Assembly: GCA_002840435.1 (NCBI GenBank)
Contig: PHAT01000004.1
Span: 310,001-374,000 of the forward strand
Reading direction: 5' to 3'
DNA from: Deltaproteobacteria bacterium HGW-Deltaproteobacteria-6
Lineage (GTDB): Bacteria > Desulfobacterota > Syntrophia > Syntrophales > Smithellaceae
Length of the DNA stretch: 64,000 nucleotides
Shown one piece after another: positions 8,559-17,313 of the stretch; the stretch's first letter is position 1, and every line of letters begins with the position of its first letter. The translations under genes were made by a program, and so were the position numbers. The notes beneath the pieces are model-generated. The model ran no database searches. It had not been told where the DNA came from and was given only the letters and a program-made list of their open reading frames with translations.

Positions 8559-9812
8559 TTATTTCGCAAGCAGGCTGCAGTAAATGCCGGCAATAATCGC
8601 CGTGGTAATTACACCGCTGATATTCGCTCCCAGCGCTTCCGGCAGAACAATAGCCGTCTTGTTGGCCTTGGAAACCAGTTTCTGGGCCACTTTGGCCGTG
8701 GTCGGCACGCAACTGACACCGGCAATACCGATGGCGGGATTGTATTTGCCGCCCGTTGCAAAATACAGAATATAACCGGCAATAATACCGCCGATGCCGG
8801 AGATGATCAGCGATAATATTCCCAATAGCAGCAAAGGCAGAACTTTCGGATCCATAATCGTGTTGGCGTCGCAAAGAACACCCAGCAGCAGCCCCAGAAA
8901 CATCGTGGATAAATAAAGGATCGGCCCCTGCAAAAGATTAATATATTCTTTGATGCCGGATTCCCGGACGACCACGCCGAAAAACAGGCAGAAAAATAAC
9001 GGAGCGGCCACCGGAAGCAGGAAAGACAGAAAGACGCACGCGACAACGGCAAAAAGCATTTTCTGGCCGGATGTAATGTGTCTGACCTTTTTGGGCGGCG
9101 CGGGTTTGATGGCCATCAGCTTTTTGGGCACCAGCATCTTGACCATGTAAGGATACCCCCCGTAGGCAAACCCTAGATAAAGATAAGCAATGATGGCGAT
9201 GGGCACAAAGAGTTCGGGCGCCAGATGCAGGGAGGTGAATAGAACCATCGGACCGTCCGCGCCGCCGACAATCGCAATGGCGGCCGCCTGCTGCGGCGTG
9301 TAGCCGAACATCTGGGCGATGGGCAGTGTAACAATGGTTCCCAGCTCCGCGCAGACGGCAATGAACATGCTCTGAAAAGGCCGGGCCATCACATAACCCA
9401 CGTCCAGCAAAGCTCCGATCCCCATAAAAACAAGGCAGGCAATCAAGCCGTTGCTGAAGGTGTATGTGTAGATGGGCTGGAGCCAGTCAATCTGTAAGAC
9501 CGTCATCAGATCGGCGGCGTTTTTTACGGCGTCGGCCGTAGCTCCCGCCTGCGCTTCCACAAAAAGCGTCCCCATTCCGCCATGCAGATTCAGAGGATCA
9601 AAATACATGATCGCCGCATTGACCGTGGCCATGCCCAGTCCCATGGGGATCATGAGCAGCGCCTCCAGAAATCCTTTTTTGCCCATATAAACCAGAAAAA
9701 GCCCCAGCAGAATCAGAGCGATTCTGGCAACAGCCATTTTCGGGTTATGGGCAAACGAGTCCGCCAGGGTGGTGACACCCTGAAAAATATTAATGACAGC
9801 ATCCCATGTCAT
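8559..9812 (-). CDS. Na+-translocating decarboxylase beta subunit (GcdB/OadB family)
   Basis: This integral membrane subunit couples decarboxylation of a carboxybiotin intermediate to Na+ export. At 417 residues it has the family's usual length and about ten hydrophobic segments. The Na+-site signature IAIVGGADGPMVLFTS is present, as are FMGIGALLDVGYVMARP and the C-terminal NPAIGIAGVSCVPTTAKV. In syntrophs such a subunit usually serves glutaconyl-CoA or methylmalonyl-CoA decarboxylase, while in others it serves oxaloacetate decarboxylase; sequence alone does not decide. No alpha (carboxyltransferase) or biotin-carrier gene is in the window. First gene of the minus-strand run 9812-4079. Confidence 0.9.
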   Translation of the reverse strand: MTWDAVINIFQGVTTLADSFAHNPKMAVARIALILLGLFLVYMGKKGFLEALLMIPMGLGMATVNAAIMYFDPLNLHGGMGTLFVEAQAGATADAVKNAADLMTVLQIDWLQPIYTYTFSNGLIACLVFMGIGALLDVGYVMARPFQSMFIAVCAELGTIVTLPIAQMFGYTPQQAAAIAIVGGADGPMVLFTSLHLAPELFVPIAIIAYLYLGFAYGGYPYMVKMLVPKKLMAIKPAPPKKVRHITSGQKMLFAVVACVFLSFLLPVAAPLFFCLFFGVVVRESGIKEYINLLQGPILYLSTMFLGLLLGVLCDANTIMDPKVLPLLLLGILSLIISGIGGIIAGYILYFATGGKYNPAIGIAGVSCVPTTAKVAQKLVSKANKTAIVLPEALGANISGVITTAIIAGIYCSLLAK

Positions 9813-9924
9813 CTTTGATCTCCTTGTAACATTCGGCGTATCAATGTCATCAAACGGGTCTTCAAATATTTTTCTATTAGTAACATGTTGTTTTTTATGA
9901 AGTCAAACGTTCTTTAACGCGAAT

Positions 9925-9940
9925 GGCCGGCAAACCGGCC
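9925..9940. other. GC-rich hairpin between divergent genes
   Basis: GGCCGG (9925-9930), loop CAAA, CCGGCC (9935-9940) forms a perfect 6-bp stem in the 221-base gap between the divergent gcdB-type and moxR genes. There is no T-run. The role is unknown. Confidence 0.3.
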
Positions 9941-10033
9941 GGTGAATACAGCGGAACGCCGGCCGTCTATGTCCCCGGGCTTGACCGGAGGGGGTGATTG
10001 TTATATGCATTCTGAAGAAAGGTTTGTGTTTTT

Positions 10034-10942
10034 ATGGAATATAAAAGTGTGAATAATGTTCAGGAGAGGCTGGAACAGGCGGGCTACATCCCGTCCAGAG
10101 AAATAGCCACCGTTGTTTTTCTGGCCCAGGCAACGCAGAAACCCGTTTTGATTGAAGGACCGGCAGGCGTCGGCAAGACGGAACTGGCCAAAGCAGTCGC
10201 CCGCAGCCTGGATCGCGAATTGATCCGTCTCCAATGCTACGAAGGCCTGGACGAAGCCAAGGCCCTTTATGAGTGGGAATATGCCAAGCAGCTGCTCTAC
10301 ACCCAGATGGTAAAAGATAGAATCAACGACATCATCGGCTCCACGGCAACACTGGCTCAGGCGGTGGACCAGATTGCCGCCCAGGAAGACGCCTTCTTTT
10401 CCGACCGTTTCATCCAGCCGCGTCCGCTTTTGCAGGCCATCAGCTCGGAAAAACCCGTCGTACTGCTCCTTGACGAGGTGGATAAATCCGATCCGGAATT
10501 TGAAGCTTTCCTTCTGGAACTGCTTTCCGATTTTCAGGTTTCCATCCCCGAGTTAGGAACACGCAAGGCCATCAAGATTCCTTTTGTCCTGCTCACCTCC
10601 AACAACTACCGGGATATGAGCGACGCGCTCAAACGCCGCTGCGTTCATCTCTATATTGATTATCCGGCGCGCGACACGGAGATCGCCATTGTCCGCCTGA
10701 AAATTCCGGAGATCGAGGAAAAACTCTGCGCCGTTCTGGTGGATGCCATCCGCAAAATCCGCACACTTGATCTGAAAAAAAGCCCCAGCATTTCAGAAAC
10801 ACTCGACTGGGCGCAATCGCTTCTGGCGCTGCAGATTTCCGAACTGACGCCGGAAGTCGTCTCCGAAACACTCAACGTCATTTGCAAATATCAGATCGAT
10901 CTGGAAAAAGTGCGTAAGAACATGAATCGGGTTGTCACTTGA
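10034..10942 (+). CDS. MoxR-family AAA+ ATPase
   Basis: MoxR ATPases act as chaperones that help insert metals or cofactors, usually with a VWA partner. The Walker A motif is GPAGVGKT (residues 42-49) and Walker B is LLLDEVDKSD (about 144-153), followed by a sensor motif in PFVLLTSNNYRDMSDALKRR. At 302 residues the length is normal for the CoxD/MoxR type. GAAGAAAGG at 10014-10022 is a fair ribosome site for ATG 10034. The VWA gene starts 10 bases after the stop, so the two are probably cotranscribed and act together. No CO-dehydrogenase or other obvious client gene is nearby. Confidence 0.87.
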   Translation: MEYKSVNNVQERLEQAGYIPSREIATVVFLAQATQKPVLIEGPAGVGKTELAKAVARSLDRELIRLQCYEGLDEAKALYEWEYAKQLLYTQMVKDRINDIIGSTATLAQAVDQIAAQEDAFFSDRFIQPRPLLQAISSEKPVVLLLDEVDKSDPEFEAFLLELLSDFQVSIPELGTRKAIKIPFVLLTSNNYRDMSDALKRRCVHLYIDYPARDTEIAIVRLKIPEIEEKLCAVLVDAIRKIRTLDLKKSPSISETLDWAQSLLALQISELTPEVVSETLNVICKYQIDLEKVRKNMNRVVT

Positions 10943-10952
10943 CAGGTGATCT

Positions 10953-12338
10953 ATGGTCAAACTGATTCAGCAATTTGTATCCTGCTGCCGGGCAGCGGGA
11001 CTGCGCATCTCCACGTCGGAGGTTCTCGACAGCCTCAAGCAGCTGCAGTTGATCGACCCGACCGACGAGATGCAATTCCAGTCGCTCCTCCGCGCCAATT
11101 ACGCCAAGAGCCTGAGAGATTTGCAGCATTTTAACCGCCTCTACCATCTCTTCTTTCATGAAATGCGCGTGGACATGGGCGACATGGATCAAGCCGCCAA
11201 ATGGACCGACCAGATCAGGAAAGCGGCGGAGCTGCTGAAGCAAAAGCCCCATGATAATCCGGTTTACGATGCCGTGCTGGACTTTATGGCCGGCAATCCC
11301 CTGCAGCTTCTGGCGGAAATGCGCCGGATTCAGACGGAGCAGGAAGATCAGCCGTCGCCAACCCGGTTTAACTTCGGGCCGCTGGCCAGCCGCTTTAATG
11401 TATTGATGCAAATTACCGCCGCCTCAAAAGCGGCCTCCGAGCTCATTGCTGAAAACTATTTTAAAGTCAGTCCGCAAACCCTCCAGAATCTTCAGGCTCA
11501 TTTCGACGAACGGCTGGATGCAGCGCGATCCATCTTAATGTATGAACCGCGCCCCGGCGATCAAAGCACCCGCAAAGTCAAAACCTATGAGCAGCGGATG
11601 AAGGATCTGGGAGAAAAATCCTTTTCGTCTTTTACCCATGAGGAAGTGGAAGAGATGCGGGAGGCCGTTGACAAGCTGGTGCGTAAGTTGAAGAACGTGG
11701 TCAGCCGCCGCTTTGCCGTGCGGGACAGGGGAAACCTGGATGTTAAAAAAACACTCCGGGCGTCGGCCAAATATAACGGCGTTCCCATTGACATCAAATA
11801 CCGCCGGAAAAGCCTGCGCAAAAGCCGGATTGTTACGCTGTGCGACGTTTCCGGCTCCGTCTGGGCGGCGGCGCGCTTCATGCTCAATCTCCTTTTTTCC
11901 CTTCAGGACTGTTTTGACAAAGTGAACAGTTTTGTTTTTATCGACCAGTTGACGGATGTGACGCCCATCTTTGAAGAGCACGACATCTCCGAGGCCATCC
12001 GCATCGTCATGGAAGAGGCTGACGTTCATTATGAAGCGCCGACGGACTATGGCGAAACGCTGCGCCACTTCAAAAGAGACTACATGGATCTTCTGACCAA
12101 AAAGACAACCCTCATCATCGTCGGCGACGCCCGTTCCAATTACATGAACGCGGAAGACGCCATTCTGGGAGAAATGCGGGACCGCTGCCGCCGGGTGATC
12201 TGGCTCAATCCCGAACCGGAAAACCTCTGGGGCACGGGAGACAGTGAGATCAGGGCCTACACGCATCACTGCCACGAAGTCCGTTCCTGCCGGAACGTCA
12301 ACCAGCTCATCGCCTTTATTGAGGAGCTGGTTCTGTAA
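10953..12338 (+). CDS. CoxE-like VWA-domain protein
   Basis: At 461 residues, this is the usual partner of a MoxR ATPase. The C-terminal VWA domain has a complete MIDAS start, CDVSGSVWAAARFM, with D298, S300 and S302. Further on, DYGETLRHF supplies the metal-site Thr region, and TLIIVGDARSN the Asp. The N-terminal 280 residues are helical and specific to the CoxE family. The fold binds a divalent metal and contacts a client protein. It is most likely cytoplasmic, since no signal peptide or membrane segment is seen. What the pair matures here cannot be told from the neighbours. Confidence 0.85.
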   Translation: MVKLIQQFVSCCRAAGLRISTSEVLDSLKQLQLIDPTDEMQFQSLLRANYAKSLRDLQHFNRLYHLFFHEMRVDMGDMDQAAKWTDQIRKAAELLKQKPHDNPVYDAVLDFMAGNPLQLLAEMRRIQTEQEDQPSPTRFNFGPLASRFNVLMQITAASKAASELIAENYFKVSPQTLQNLQAHFDERLDAARSILMYEPRPGDQSTRKVKTYEQRMKDLGEKSFSSFTHEEVEEMREAVDKLVRKLKNVVSRRFAVRDRGNLDVKKTLRASAKYNGVPIDIKYRRKSLRKSRIVTLCDVSGSVWAAARFMLNLLFSLQDCFDKVNSFVFIDQLTDVTPIFEEHDISEAIRIVMEEADVHYEAPTDYGETLRHFKRDYMDLLTKKTTLIIVGDARSNYMNAEDAILGEMRDRCRRVIWLNPEPENLWGTGDSEIRAYTHHCHEVRSCRNVNQLIAFIEELVL

Positions 12339-12393
12339 GGTTTTGGGTGAGAGTAAAATAAAACTACTTACCCCTTACACCTCCCATTACAAT

Positions 12394-12500
12394 TTGTGTG
12401 GCAATGGTAACAATTGTCATTCCGAATCCCGATGTGTCGGGATGAGGAATCTTAATGTTTTGAATTTATTAAAAACAAGATTTCTCGCTTTGCTTCGAAA
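12394..12500 (+). repeat. Dispersed repeat, copy A
   Basis: About 105 bases shared with copy B at 32058-32166. The strongest part is ATTGTCATTCCGAATCCCGA followed by TGTGTCGGGATGAGGA and CTTAATG. It holds a small hairpin, ATCCCGA/TCGGGAT. The tail AGATTTCTCGCT...CGAAA is also shared. It lies in the 465-base gap 12339-12803, which shows no gene. The rest of that gap is AT-rich. Confidence 0.65.
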
Positions 12501-12776
12501 CGCGTGACCTGAAAGGTTATGACATGAAAATGAATTGCGATATACTCTCGAAAGCCGGCATCCAGAGCCATAAATTACCCGGCAGGCTTTTGGTCTTTAT
12601 TACCGTGAAATGCCCGGCGCCTAAATTTCATTTCCTCTGATTTTAAACATATTTTTACTTTCGATTCCTTTTTAAAGAGAGTATAAAGATAACGAAAAAT
12701 CGGAAAAAACTTGCCAAGTATATTAAATGTTGTGTGAGAATGAAACAACCAATAGCTAATGATTATCGTTACTGAC

Positions 12777-12783
12777 GTTAAAT
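12777..12783 (+). other. Possible integron core site (GTTRRRY) before the first cassette-like gene
   Basis: GTTAAAT fits the GTTRRRY recombination core and lies 20 bases before the start of the next gene, the distance usual for integron cassettes. No folded attC arm is seen to its left, so this is weak by itself. It counts only together with the two attC-like sites downstream. Confidence 0.3.
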
Positions 12784-12803
12784 ATAACTAGGAGGAGGAA
12801 CAG

Positions 12804-13238
12804 TTGAGCGATTTCCAAATCATTACAATTTGTGTGGCTTTGATTGCACTCATCCCGGCAACTTGGATACCTTTGCATATTCATCGTGCTAAAATCTTCA
12901 ATGATGCTTCCATCATTTTCCGCGCTTCCTTTGATGATGAACTCGCTTTTCTGGTTTCTGACATCAAACCCGATAGCTCTATTCACGAAACCACCTATGA
13001 TATTTTAACTAAAGCTCTCAATAAGCACAGGCACGCTATAGACGATTTCAAACAAGTGATTCCCAGAAGAAAACGGCATGGCTTCAACAAAGCATGGGAA
13101 GAATATCTCTATCCAGAGGGGTATAACAAAGAGGCAGACTTTCCACTGCTTGATTATGAAGGCGGTATTGAAAAAGAGAAAAAAGACCTTGCACATAGTA
13201 AAATCTCCAAATTGTTAGAGTTTGCAAAACAAAAATAA
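12804..13238 (+). CDS. Hypothetical membrane-anchored protein, cassette-like
   Basis: 144 residues, starting at TTG 12804 behind AGGAGGAGGAA (12790-12800). There is one N-terminal hydrophobic segment (residues 6-26, ITICVALIALIPATWIPLH), then a soluble, charged domain containing HRHAIDDFKQVIPRRKRHGF and WEEYLYPEGY. No family is recognised. Base composition is clearly more AT-rich than the flanking metabolic genes. The stop is followed within 3 bases by an attC-like site, which suggests an integron gene cassette gained by transfer. Confidence 0.7.
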   Translation: MSDFQIITICVALIALIPATWIPLHIHRAKIFNDASIIFRASFDDELAFLVSDIKPDSSIHETTYDILTKALNKHRHAIDDFKQVIPRRKRHGFNKAWEEYLYPEGYNKEADFPLLDYEGGIEKEKKDLAHSKISKLLEFAKQK

Positions 13239-13240
13239 AA

Positions 13241-13298
13241 ACACAACAAGGGCGCTCAAGCCGATCCGCTGCGTGTCCGGCTTAACTTTTTGTTAGTC
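13241..13298 (+). other. attC-like integron recombination site 1
   Basis: 58 bases. The outer left box ACACAAC (13241-13247) ends in AAC. The inner arms TCAAGCCG (13256-13263) and CGGCTTAA (13279-13286) pair and match the classic attC inner boxes almost base for base. The outer right box is GTTAGTC (13292-13298), one base off GTTRRRY. It lies between a stop (13238) and the next gene start (13319), exactly as in a cassette array. Confidence 0.6.
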
Positions 13299-13318
13299 CA
13301 GCAAGAGGAGATATTTGA

Positions 13319-13921
13319 ATGCCTTATTGCCTCAGAGAAAAGATAAATCTTTTAACCCTTGTTGCTACTACGGCAGTTATTGCAGCCTTACTGCATGGGG
13401 TTGCCCTTGCAGAGGAGTTAAAGAGCCAAAATCCAAAACAACCCATTGTTCAACAAATAGGAAATATACGCGTTGGTTCAAGTCTTGATTCAGATGTAGT
13501 TGAAAAGTATGGCGAAGGGTTCTTTATAAAAAATGAAGGGCATGGTGGCGGACGATATTACACAAATAAATCTCATTCATATACTTTTCATATTGAAATA
13601 GGTGCAGACAAACTTATCGAAGACGTGGAAATATTTTCTGGGGATAACATCCCTCAAGCTGCTGCTACTGCAAAACCCGCCATATCGCAAAAGCTACCTG
13701 ATACGATGTCTGTTGACCATGGGATTAAGCTTGGAATGAAAAGAACCGAGTTAATTTCAATTCTTGGTACGCCACACAATCAAAAGACGACTGATAGCTC
13801 CCTGATTCTCGAATATAACACATCGATGGATGAGGATAACAGGGTTTTATTGTATTACGATGCTCATTATGAATTTAAGGCTGATCGGTTAATTCGAATT
13901 AGAATACACGATGGTTGCTAG
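13319..13921 (+). CDS. Hypothetical exported protein with SmpA/BamE-like repeats, cassette-like
   Basis: 200 residues from ATG 13319, with AGAGGAG at 13304-13310. Residues 1-31 form a signal peptide ending in HGVALA. Two stretches resemble the BamE/SmpA fold: IRVGSSLDSDVVEKYGEG (about 51-68) and IKLGMKRTELISILGTPHN (about 141-159), the second being the better match. It is probably periplasmic; there is no lipobox Cys. It is AT-rich compared with its surroundings, preceded by attC-like site 1 and followed by attC-like site 2. The function is unknown. Confidence 0.72.
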   Translation: MPYCLREKINLLTLVATTAVIAALLHGVALAEELKSQNPKQPIVQQIGNIRVGSSLDSDVVEKYGEGFFIKNEGHGGGRYYTNKSHSYTFHIEIGADKLIEDVEIFSGDNIPQAAATAKPAISQKLPDTMSVDHGIKLGMKRTELISILGTPHNQKTTDSSLILEYNTSMDEDNRVLLYYDAHYEFKADRLIRIRIHDGC

Positions 13922-13943
13922 CAGTATGGACTGAATACAACAG

Positions 13944-13998
13944 GACCAACCTGTCAATACAGCCGATCGCTGCGCTCCGGGTGATTTTTTCGTTGAAC
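13944..13998 (+). other. attC-like integron recombination site 2 (degenerate)
   Basis: The left box is GACCAAC (13944-13950). The inner part AGCCGATCGCTGCGCTCCGGG (13961-13981) forms an imperfect stem. The right box GTTGAAC (13992-13998) fits GTTRRRY exactly. It begins 23 bases after the stop of the second cassette-like gene. The inner stem is weaker than in site 1. Confidence 0.4.
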
Positions 13999-14069
13999 CT
14001 TTCGAATAGTAAACCTTATTTCTATTAAAATTTAAAAACATTTAGTATTAGGTGTAACAAGGAAAAATT

Positions 14070-15194
14070 ATGCATCAACCGGATGAATACCAGATCATAA
14101 CATACCAACAGGCTGCGGCTTTTGCAGCCTCGCATATTGCCACACGTCCGGACTTACAAGCCGGCACGGAATTCCCCCGGGATATCTGGCAAAAAATGGG
14201 TGAGGCCGGACTTTTTAAAATCGGGATCGCAAAAAAATACGGCGGAACGGGCGGCGGGTATCTTGACCTTTTGAAAGCGGGAGAAGCTTTTGTCCGAAGC
14301 GGCTGTAATCTCGGGCTTGGCTTATCCTGGCTCTTCCAGCAGATCATCGCTCATTATGTTGTCGGTTCGTTCGGCACACCACAGCAGCGGCGGCAATACC
14401 TGGGCGCGGCAGCCGAAGGAAAGGTCGTTTTTTCTTTTGCCGTCTCCGAACCGGGCCGCGGCGCTTCTCCTAAAACACTGACCACGCAGGCTAAAAAAAT
14501 TAAAACCGGTTATGTGCTAGACGGTGAAAAAACCTATCTGACCAATGGCCCCATTGCGGATGTGTATATTGTTGTGGCCGTGACCGATGACACCGCTCCG
14601 CTGAAAAGTTTTACGGCGTTCATCGTGCCGCGCGATATGCAGGGCCTTACCGTAGCGCCGCCGATGCCCCTGAATTTTTTAAAACCATCGCCCCACGGCG
14701 GCATTCAACTGGACCATTGCCTTATCGGACAGAAATCCATTCTGGGAAAGAAAGGAAGCGCCTGGCAGGACATCGTCGTCCCCCTGGGCGAAATAGAAGA
14801 TGCGGTGATGATGGGAACTGTTCTGGGAGGCATGGCCGCACAACTGGACCTGCTGACAGCCTCCATCCGGGAAAATTCCACGTCCGCAGACCGTGCCCTG
14901 TCAGGTGACTTAGGCGCCCTCAGCGCCTTTTGGCAAACGCTGCAAGCCATCGCCTATGAAGCTGCCGGCAGGCTTGATCAGGGCTGCGAATCCCCTCTTT
15001 CTCTGGGAATTACTTTCGCTCGTCTCGCCGCGGAATTTCGCACCGATATCGGTCTACTGTCCGAACGCTGGAAAATTCCCGTGCCGGACCAATACACTGA
15101 TCTTCAGAGGGATATGGAATCGCTGGGAACACTGCAAAAAAGACGTCTGCAAATCCGTCAGGAAAAAATCGGCGCGGCGTTGCTGAAAATTTAA
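14070..15194 (+). CDS. Acyl-CoA dehydrogenase family protein
   Basis: An FAD enzyme that introduces a 2,3 double bond into an acyl-CoA. The N-terminal helical domain has FPRDIWQKMGEAGLFKIGI and KKYGGTGGGYLD. The middle domain has FAVSEPGRGASPKTL, the flavin and substrate loop, and DGEKTYLTNGPIADVYIV. The C-terminal domain (about 240-374) is divergent, and the catalytic Glu cannot be placed by eye. At 374 residues the length is normal. No electron-transfer flavoprotein genes are nearby. It starts 71 bases after attC-like site 2 and overlaps the convergent plsC-like gene by 4 bases. Confidence 0.87.
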   Translation: MHQPDEYQIITYQQAAAFAASHIATRPDLQAGTEFPRDIWQKMGEAGLFKIGIAKKYGGTGGGYLDLLKAGEAFVRSGCNLGLGLSWLFQQIIAHYVVGSFGTPQQRRQYLGAAAEGKVVFSFAVSEPGRGASPKTLTTQAKKIKTGYVLDGEKTYLTNGPIADVYIVVAVTDDTAPLKSFTAFIVPRDMQGLTVAPPMPLNFLKPSPHGGIQLDHCLIGQKSILGKKGSAWQDIVVPLGEIEDAVMMGTVLGGMAAQLDLLTASIRENSTSADRALSGDLGALSAFWQTLQAIAYEAAGRLDQGCESPLSLGITFARLAAEFRTDIGLLSERWKIPVPDQYTDLQRDMESLGTLQKRRLQIRQEKIGAALLKI

Positions 15195-15958
15195 GTTGAT
15201 TTGCCCAAGGTATATTCATTCATCACTCTTAGTTTATCGATGATGAATTGACGCACCATTTGCGCCGTCTCCTCCGGCGATAAATTTTCAAAAGCCGAAT
15301 AAGGAATCTCTTCAAATATTTTGATATACATTTTCTGGATGCCGGTAAAGTTCATGCTGTATTTGGGAAGAGCCTTGTTGGTTCCGCTGATCACCACAGG
15401 AAGAATGGGCACTTTTTCCTTCAACGCCAGCTGAAAGGCGCCCAGCTTGAAAGCCTTGACTTCGCCGTCGGGAGAGCGCGTTCCTTCCGGAAACATGAAA
15501 ATGGAGCTTCCCTCTTCCAGATGCATTTCACATTTCTGCAACATCTGCGCGACACTTTCCTTATCGCCGCGTTTCAGTTTAATGTAACGATTGAGCCTCA
15601 TGTTCCAGCCGATCAGCGGCACACGGAATATCTCAATTTTGGACACCCACTTATAATGAAAGAAAAGCCGGAACGCGACCAAGATATCCAACTGCGACTG
15701 ATGATTGGAAACAACCACATACGCCGCGTCTTTCCGGACATGCTCGCGCCCCTCGATGCGAATCCGCCAGGCAGGTATCATCCAGGTGTAAATCGACGCC
15801 CAGAAGCAGGTAAACAAATGCAAAAGCCGCAGACGCCGGTCAAAGGGATAAGTCACCAGGCGCAAAACAAGGGCGATAAAAAAAAGCGGAATGGACGTCA
15901 AAGCAATAAAAATAAGAATAACTGCACTTACTAAACGGTTCAGCATATCAAATCCCAT
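15191..15958 (-). CDS. plsC: 1-acyl-sn-glycerol-3-phosphate acyltransferase (PlsC family)
   Basis: Transfers an acyl chain to lysophosphatidic acid in phospholipid synthesis, at the inner face of the membrane. The catalytic block is SNHQSQLDILVAF (the NHxxxxD motif), and the glycerol-phosphate-binding motif is FPEGTRSPDGEVKAFK. An N-terminal hydrophobic region (about residues 5-35) anchors it. The 255-residue length is typical. ATG 15958 is used; ATG 15946 is possible. It stands alone on the minus strand. Confidence 0.88.
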   Translation of the reverse strand: MGFDMLNRLVSAVILIFIALTSIPLFFIALVLRLVTYPFDRRLRLLHLFTCFWASIYTWMIPAWRIRIEGREHVRKDAAYVVVSNHQSQLDILVAFRLFFHYKWVSKIEIFRVPLIGWNMRLNRYIKLKRGDKESVAQMLQKCEMHLEEGSSIFMFPEGTRSPDGEVKAFKLGAFQLALKEKVPILPVVISGTNKALPKYSMNFTGIQKMYIKIFEEIPYSAFENLSPEETAQMVRQFIIDKLRVMNEYTLGKST

Positions 15959-16161
15959 TATTTACGTTTTTTTTAAACACTTAATTTTTGAAGTATAGAA
16001 AGAAGCAACGCCCGTGTCAATACAATTCATAAATACGCTTGACAGGGCCTATTGTCCTGCTATACAAACGTCACTAACATTAAGCGCACCATGGATCTAT
16101 CTGCGGTTTTCCTCTATCCCCTGTGATATCAGCCAAGAACAGAGGCTGCAAAGGAGTCATC

Positions 16162-17301
16162 GTGAACATCCTGTTTGAACCGTTACAGATCAAAAAAATA
16201 CCTTTACGCAACCGGTTTGTGCGGTCGGCCACCTATGACGGCATGGCCGAAACATCGGGCCATGTCTCGGCAGGCCAGCTTAAGCTGATTTCCGATCTGG
16301 CGGCAGGCGGCGTCGGCCTCATTGTTCATGCCATTACGTATGTTCACCCGTCAGGCCAGGTATCTGCTTTCATGAATTCCCTGGCGGACGATGAATTTAT
16401 TCCCGGAATGCAAAATCTCACGAAAGCCGCGCATGAACACGGCGCGAAGATTGCCGTGCAGCTCTATCATGGCGGCCGGGAAGCGCGCTTTGTCAAGACC
16501 AGACACGAGCTGCCCCTTGCTCCATCCATAATTCCCGATGATCCTTACTGCAAGGGCAACTATCGGGAAATAACAGAAAATGAAATCAGGGAAATCATTG
16601 ATGCTTTCGGCCGGGCCGCCCGCCGGGCAAAGGACGCCGGATTTGACGCCGTGCAGATTCACGGAGCGCACGGGTATCTATTCAGCCAGTTCCTTTCTCC
16701 TTTTACCAACAGAAGAACAGATGACTGGGGCGGCTCGCTTGCCAACCGTCTGCGTCTGCATCGGGAAGTTTACCGGGAAGTCCGCCGCAACGTGGGAGAA
16801 GACTATCCCGTGTTGATCAAGCTGGGAGTGGAAGACGGATTTGCCGGGGGGCTCACATTTGCCGAAGGAATACAGGCGGCGGAAATTCTGGCCGAAACCG
16901 GTTATGACGCCATGGAAATCAGCTCCGGCGTGCGGGGTGAAAAATACGAAGGCACGGAATACAGGACCAAAATCAACAAACCGGCAAGGGAAGGCTACTT
17001 CCGCAAAGAAGCGCGGGAAATTAAAAAACGGGTTACCGTCCCGGTCATGGCCGTAGGCGGCCTGAAGACCGTCGCCATGATGGAAGAGATGATTCGTCAT
17101 CAGGAAGCCGATTTCATTTCGCTCTGCCGTCCGCTGATTTCAGAGCCCGGGTTGATTCGAGCCTGGGGCGAAGATCCGGAACGCAAACCGCGTTGCGTTT
17201 ATTGCAACAAATGCCTGGAAGCAGCGCATCATGGCGTCCCCCTGTACTGCGTCGCTTTCAGTAAAAATAAAATCGTCCCTGCGAGACGGCAAAGTGAATA
17301 A
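16162..17301 (+). CDS. NADH:flavin oxidoreductase, old yellow enzyme family
   Basis: An FMN-dependent TIM-barrel reductase of about 380 residues. LRNRFVRSATYDGMAE and VQLYHGGREARF mark the flavin site. The pair HGAHGYLFSQFLSPFTNRR and DDWGGSLANRLR is diagnostic, and IKLGVEDGFAGGLT follows. The C-terminal CVYCNKCLEAAH holds three Cys in a pattern like the Fe-S-bearing members, but the domain after it is missing, so this is the short form. GTG 16162 is chosen for AAGGAG at 16151-16156; an in-frame GTG at 16123 has no such site. The SMP-30 gene follows after 12 bases. Confidence 0.87.
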   Translation: MNILFEPLQIKKIPLRNRFVRSATYDGMAETSGHVSAGQLKLISDLAAGGVGLIVHAITYVHPSGQVSAFMNSLADDEFIPGMQNLTKAAHEHGAKIAVQLYHGGREARFVKTRHELPLAPSIIPDDPYCKGNYREITENEIREIIDAFGRAARRAKDAGFDAVQIHGAHGYLFSQFLSPFTNRRTDDWGGSLANRLRLHREVYREVRRNVGEDYPVLIKLGVEDGFAGGLTFAEGIQAAEILAETGYDAMEISSGVRGEKYEGTEYRTKINKPAREGYFRKEAREIKKRVTVPVMAVGGLKTVAMMEEMIRHQEADFISLCRPLISEPGLIRAWGEDPERKPRCVYCNKCLEAAHHGVPLYCVAFSKNKIVPARRQSE

Positions 17302-17313
17302 CGGGAGGACCCT

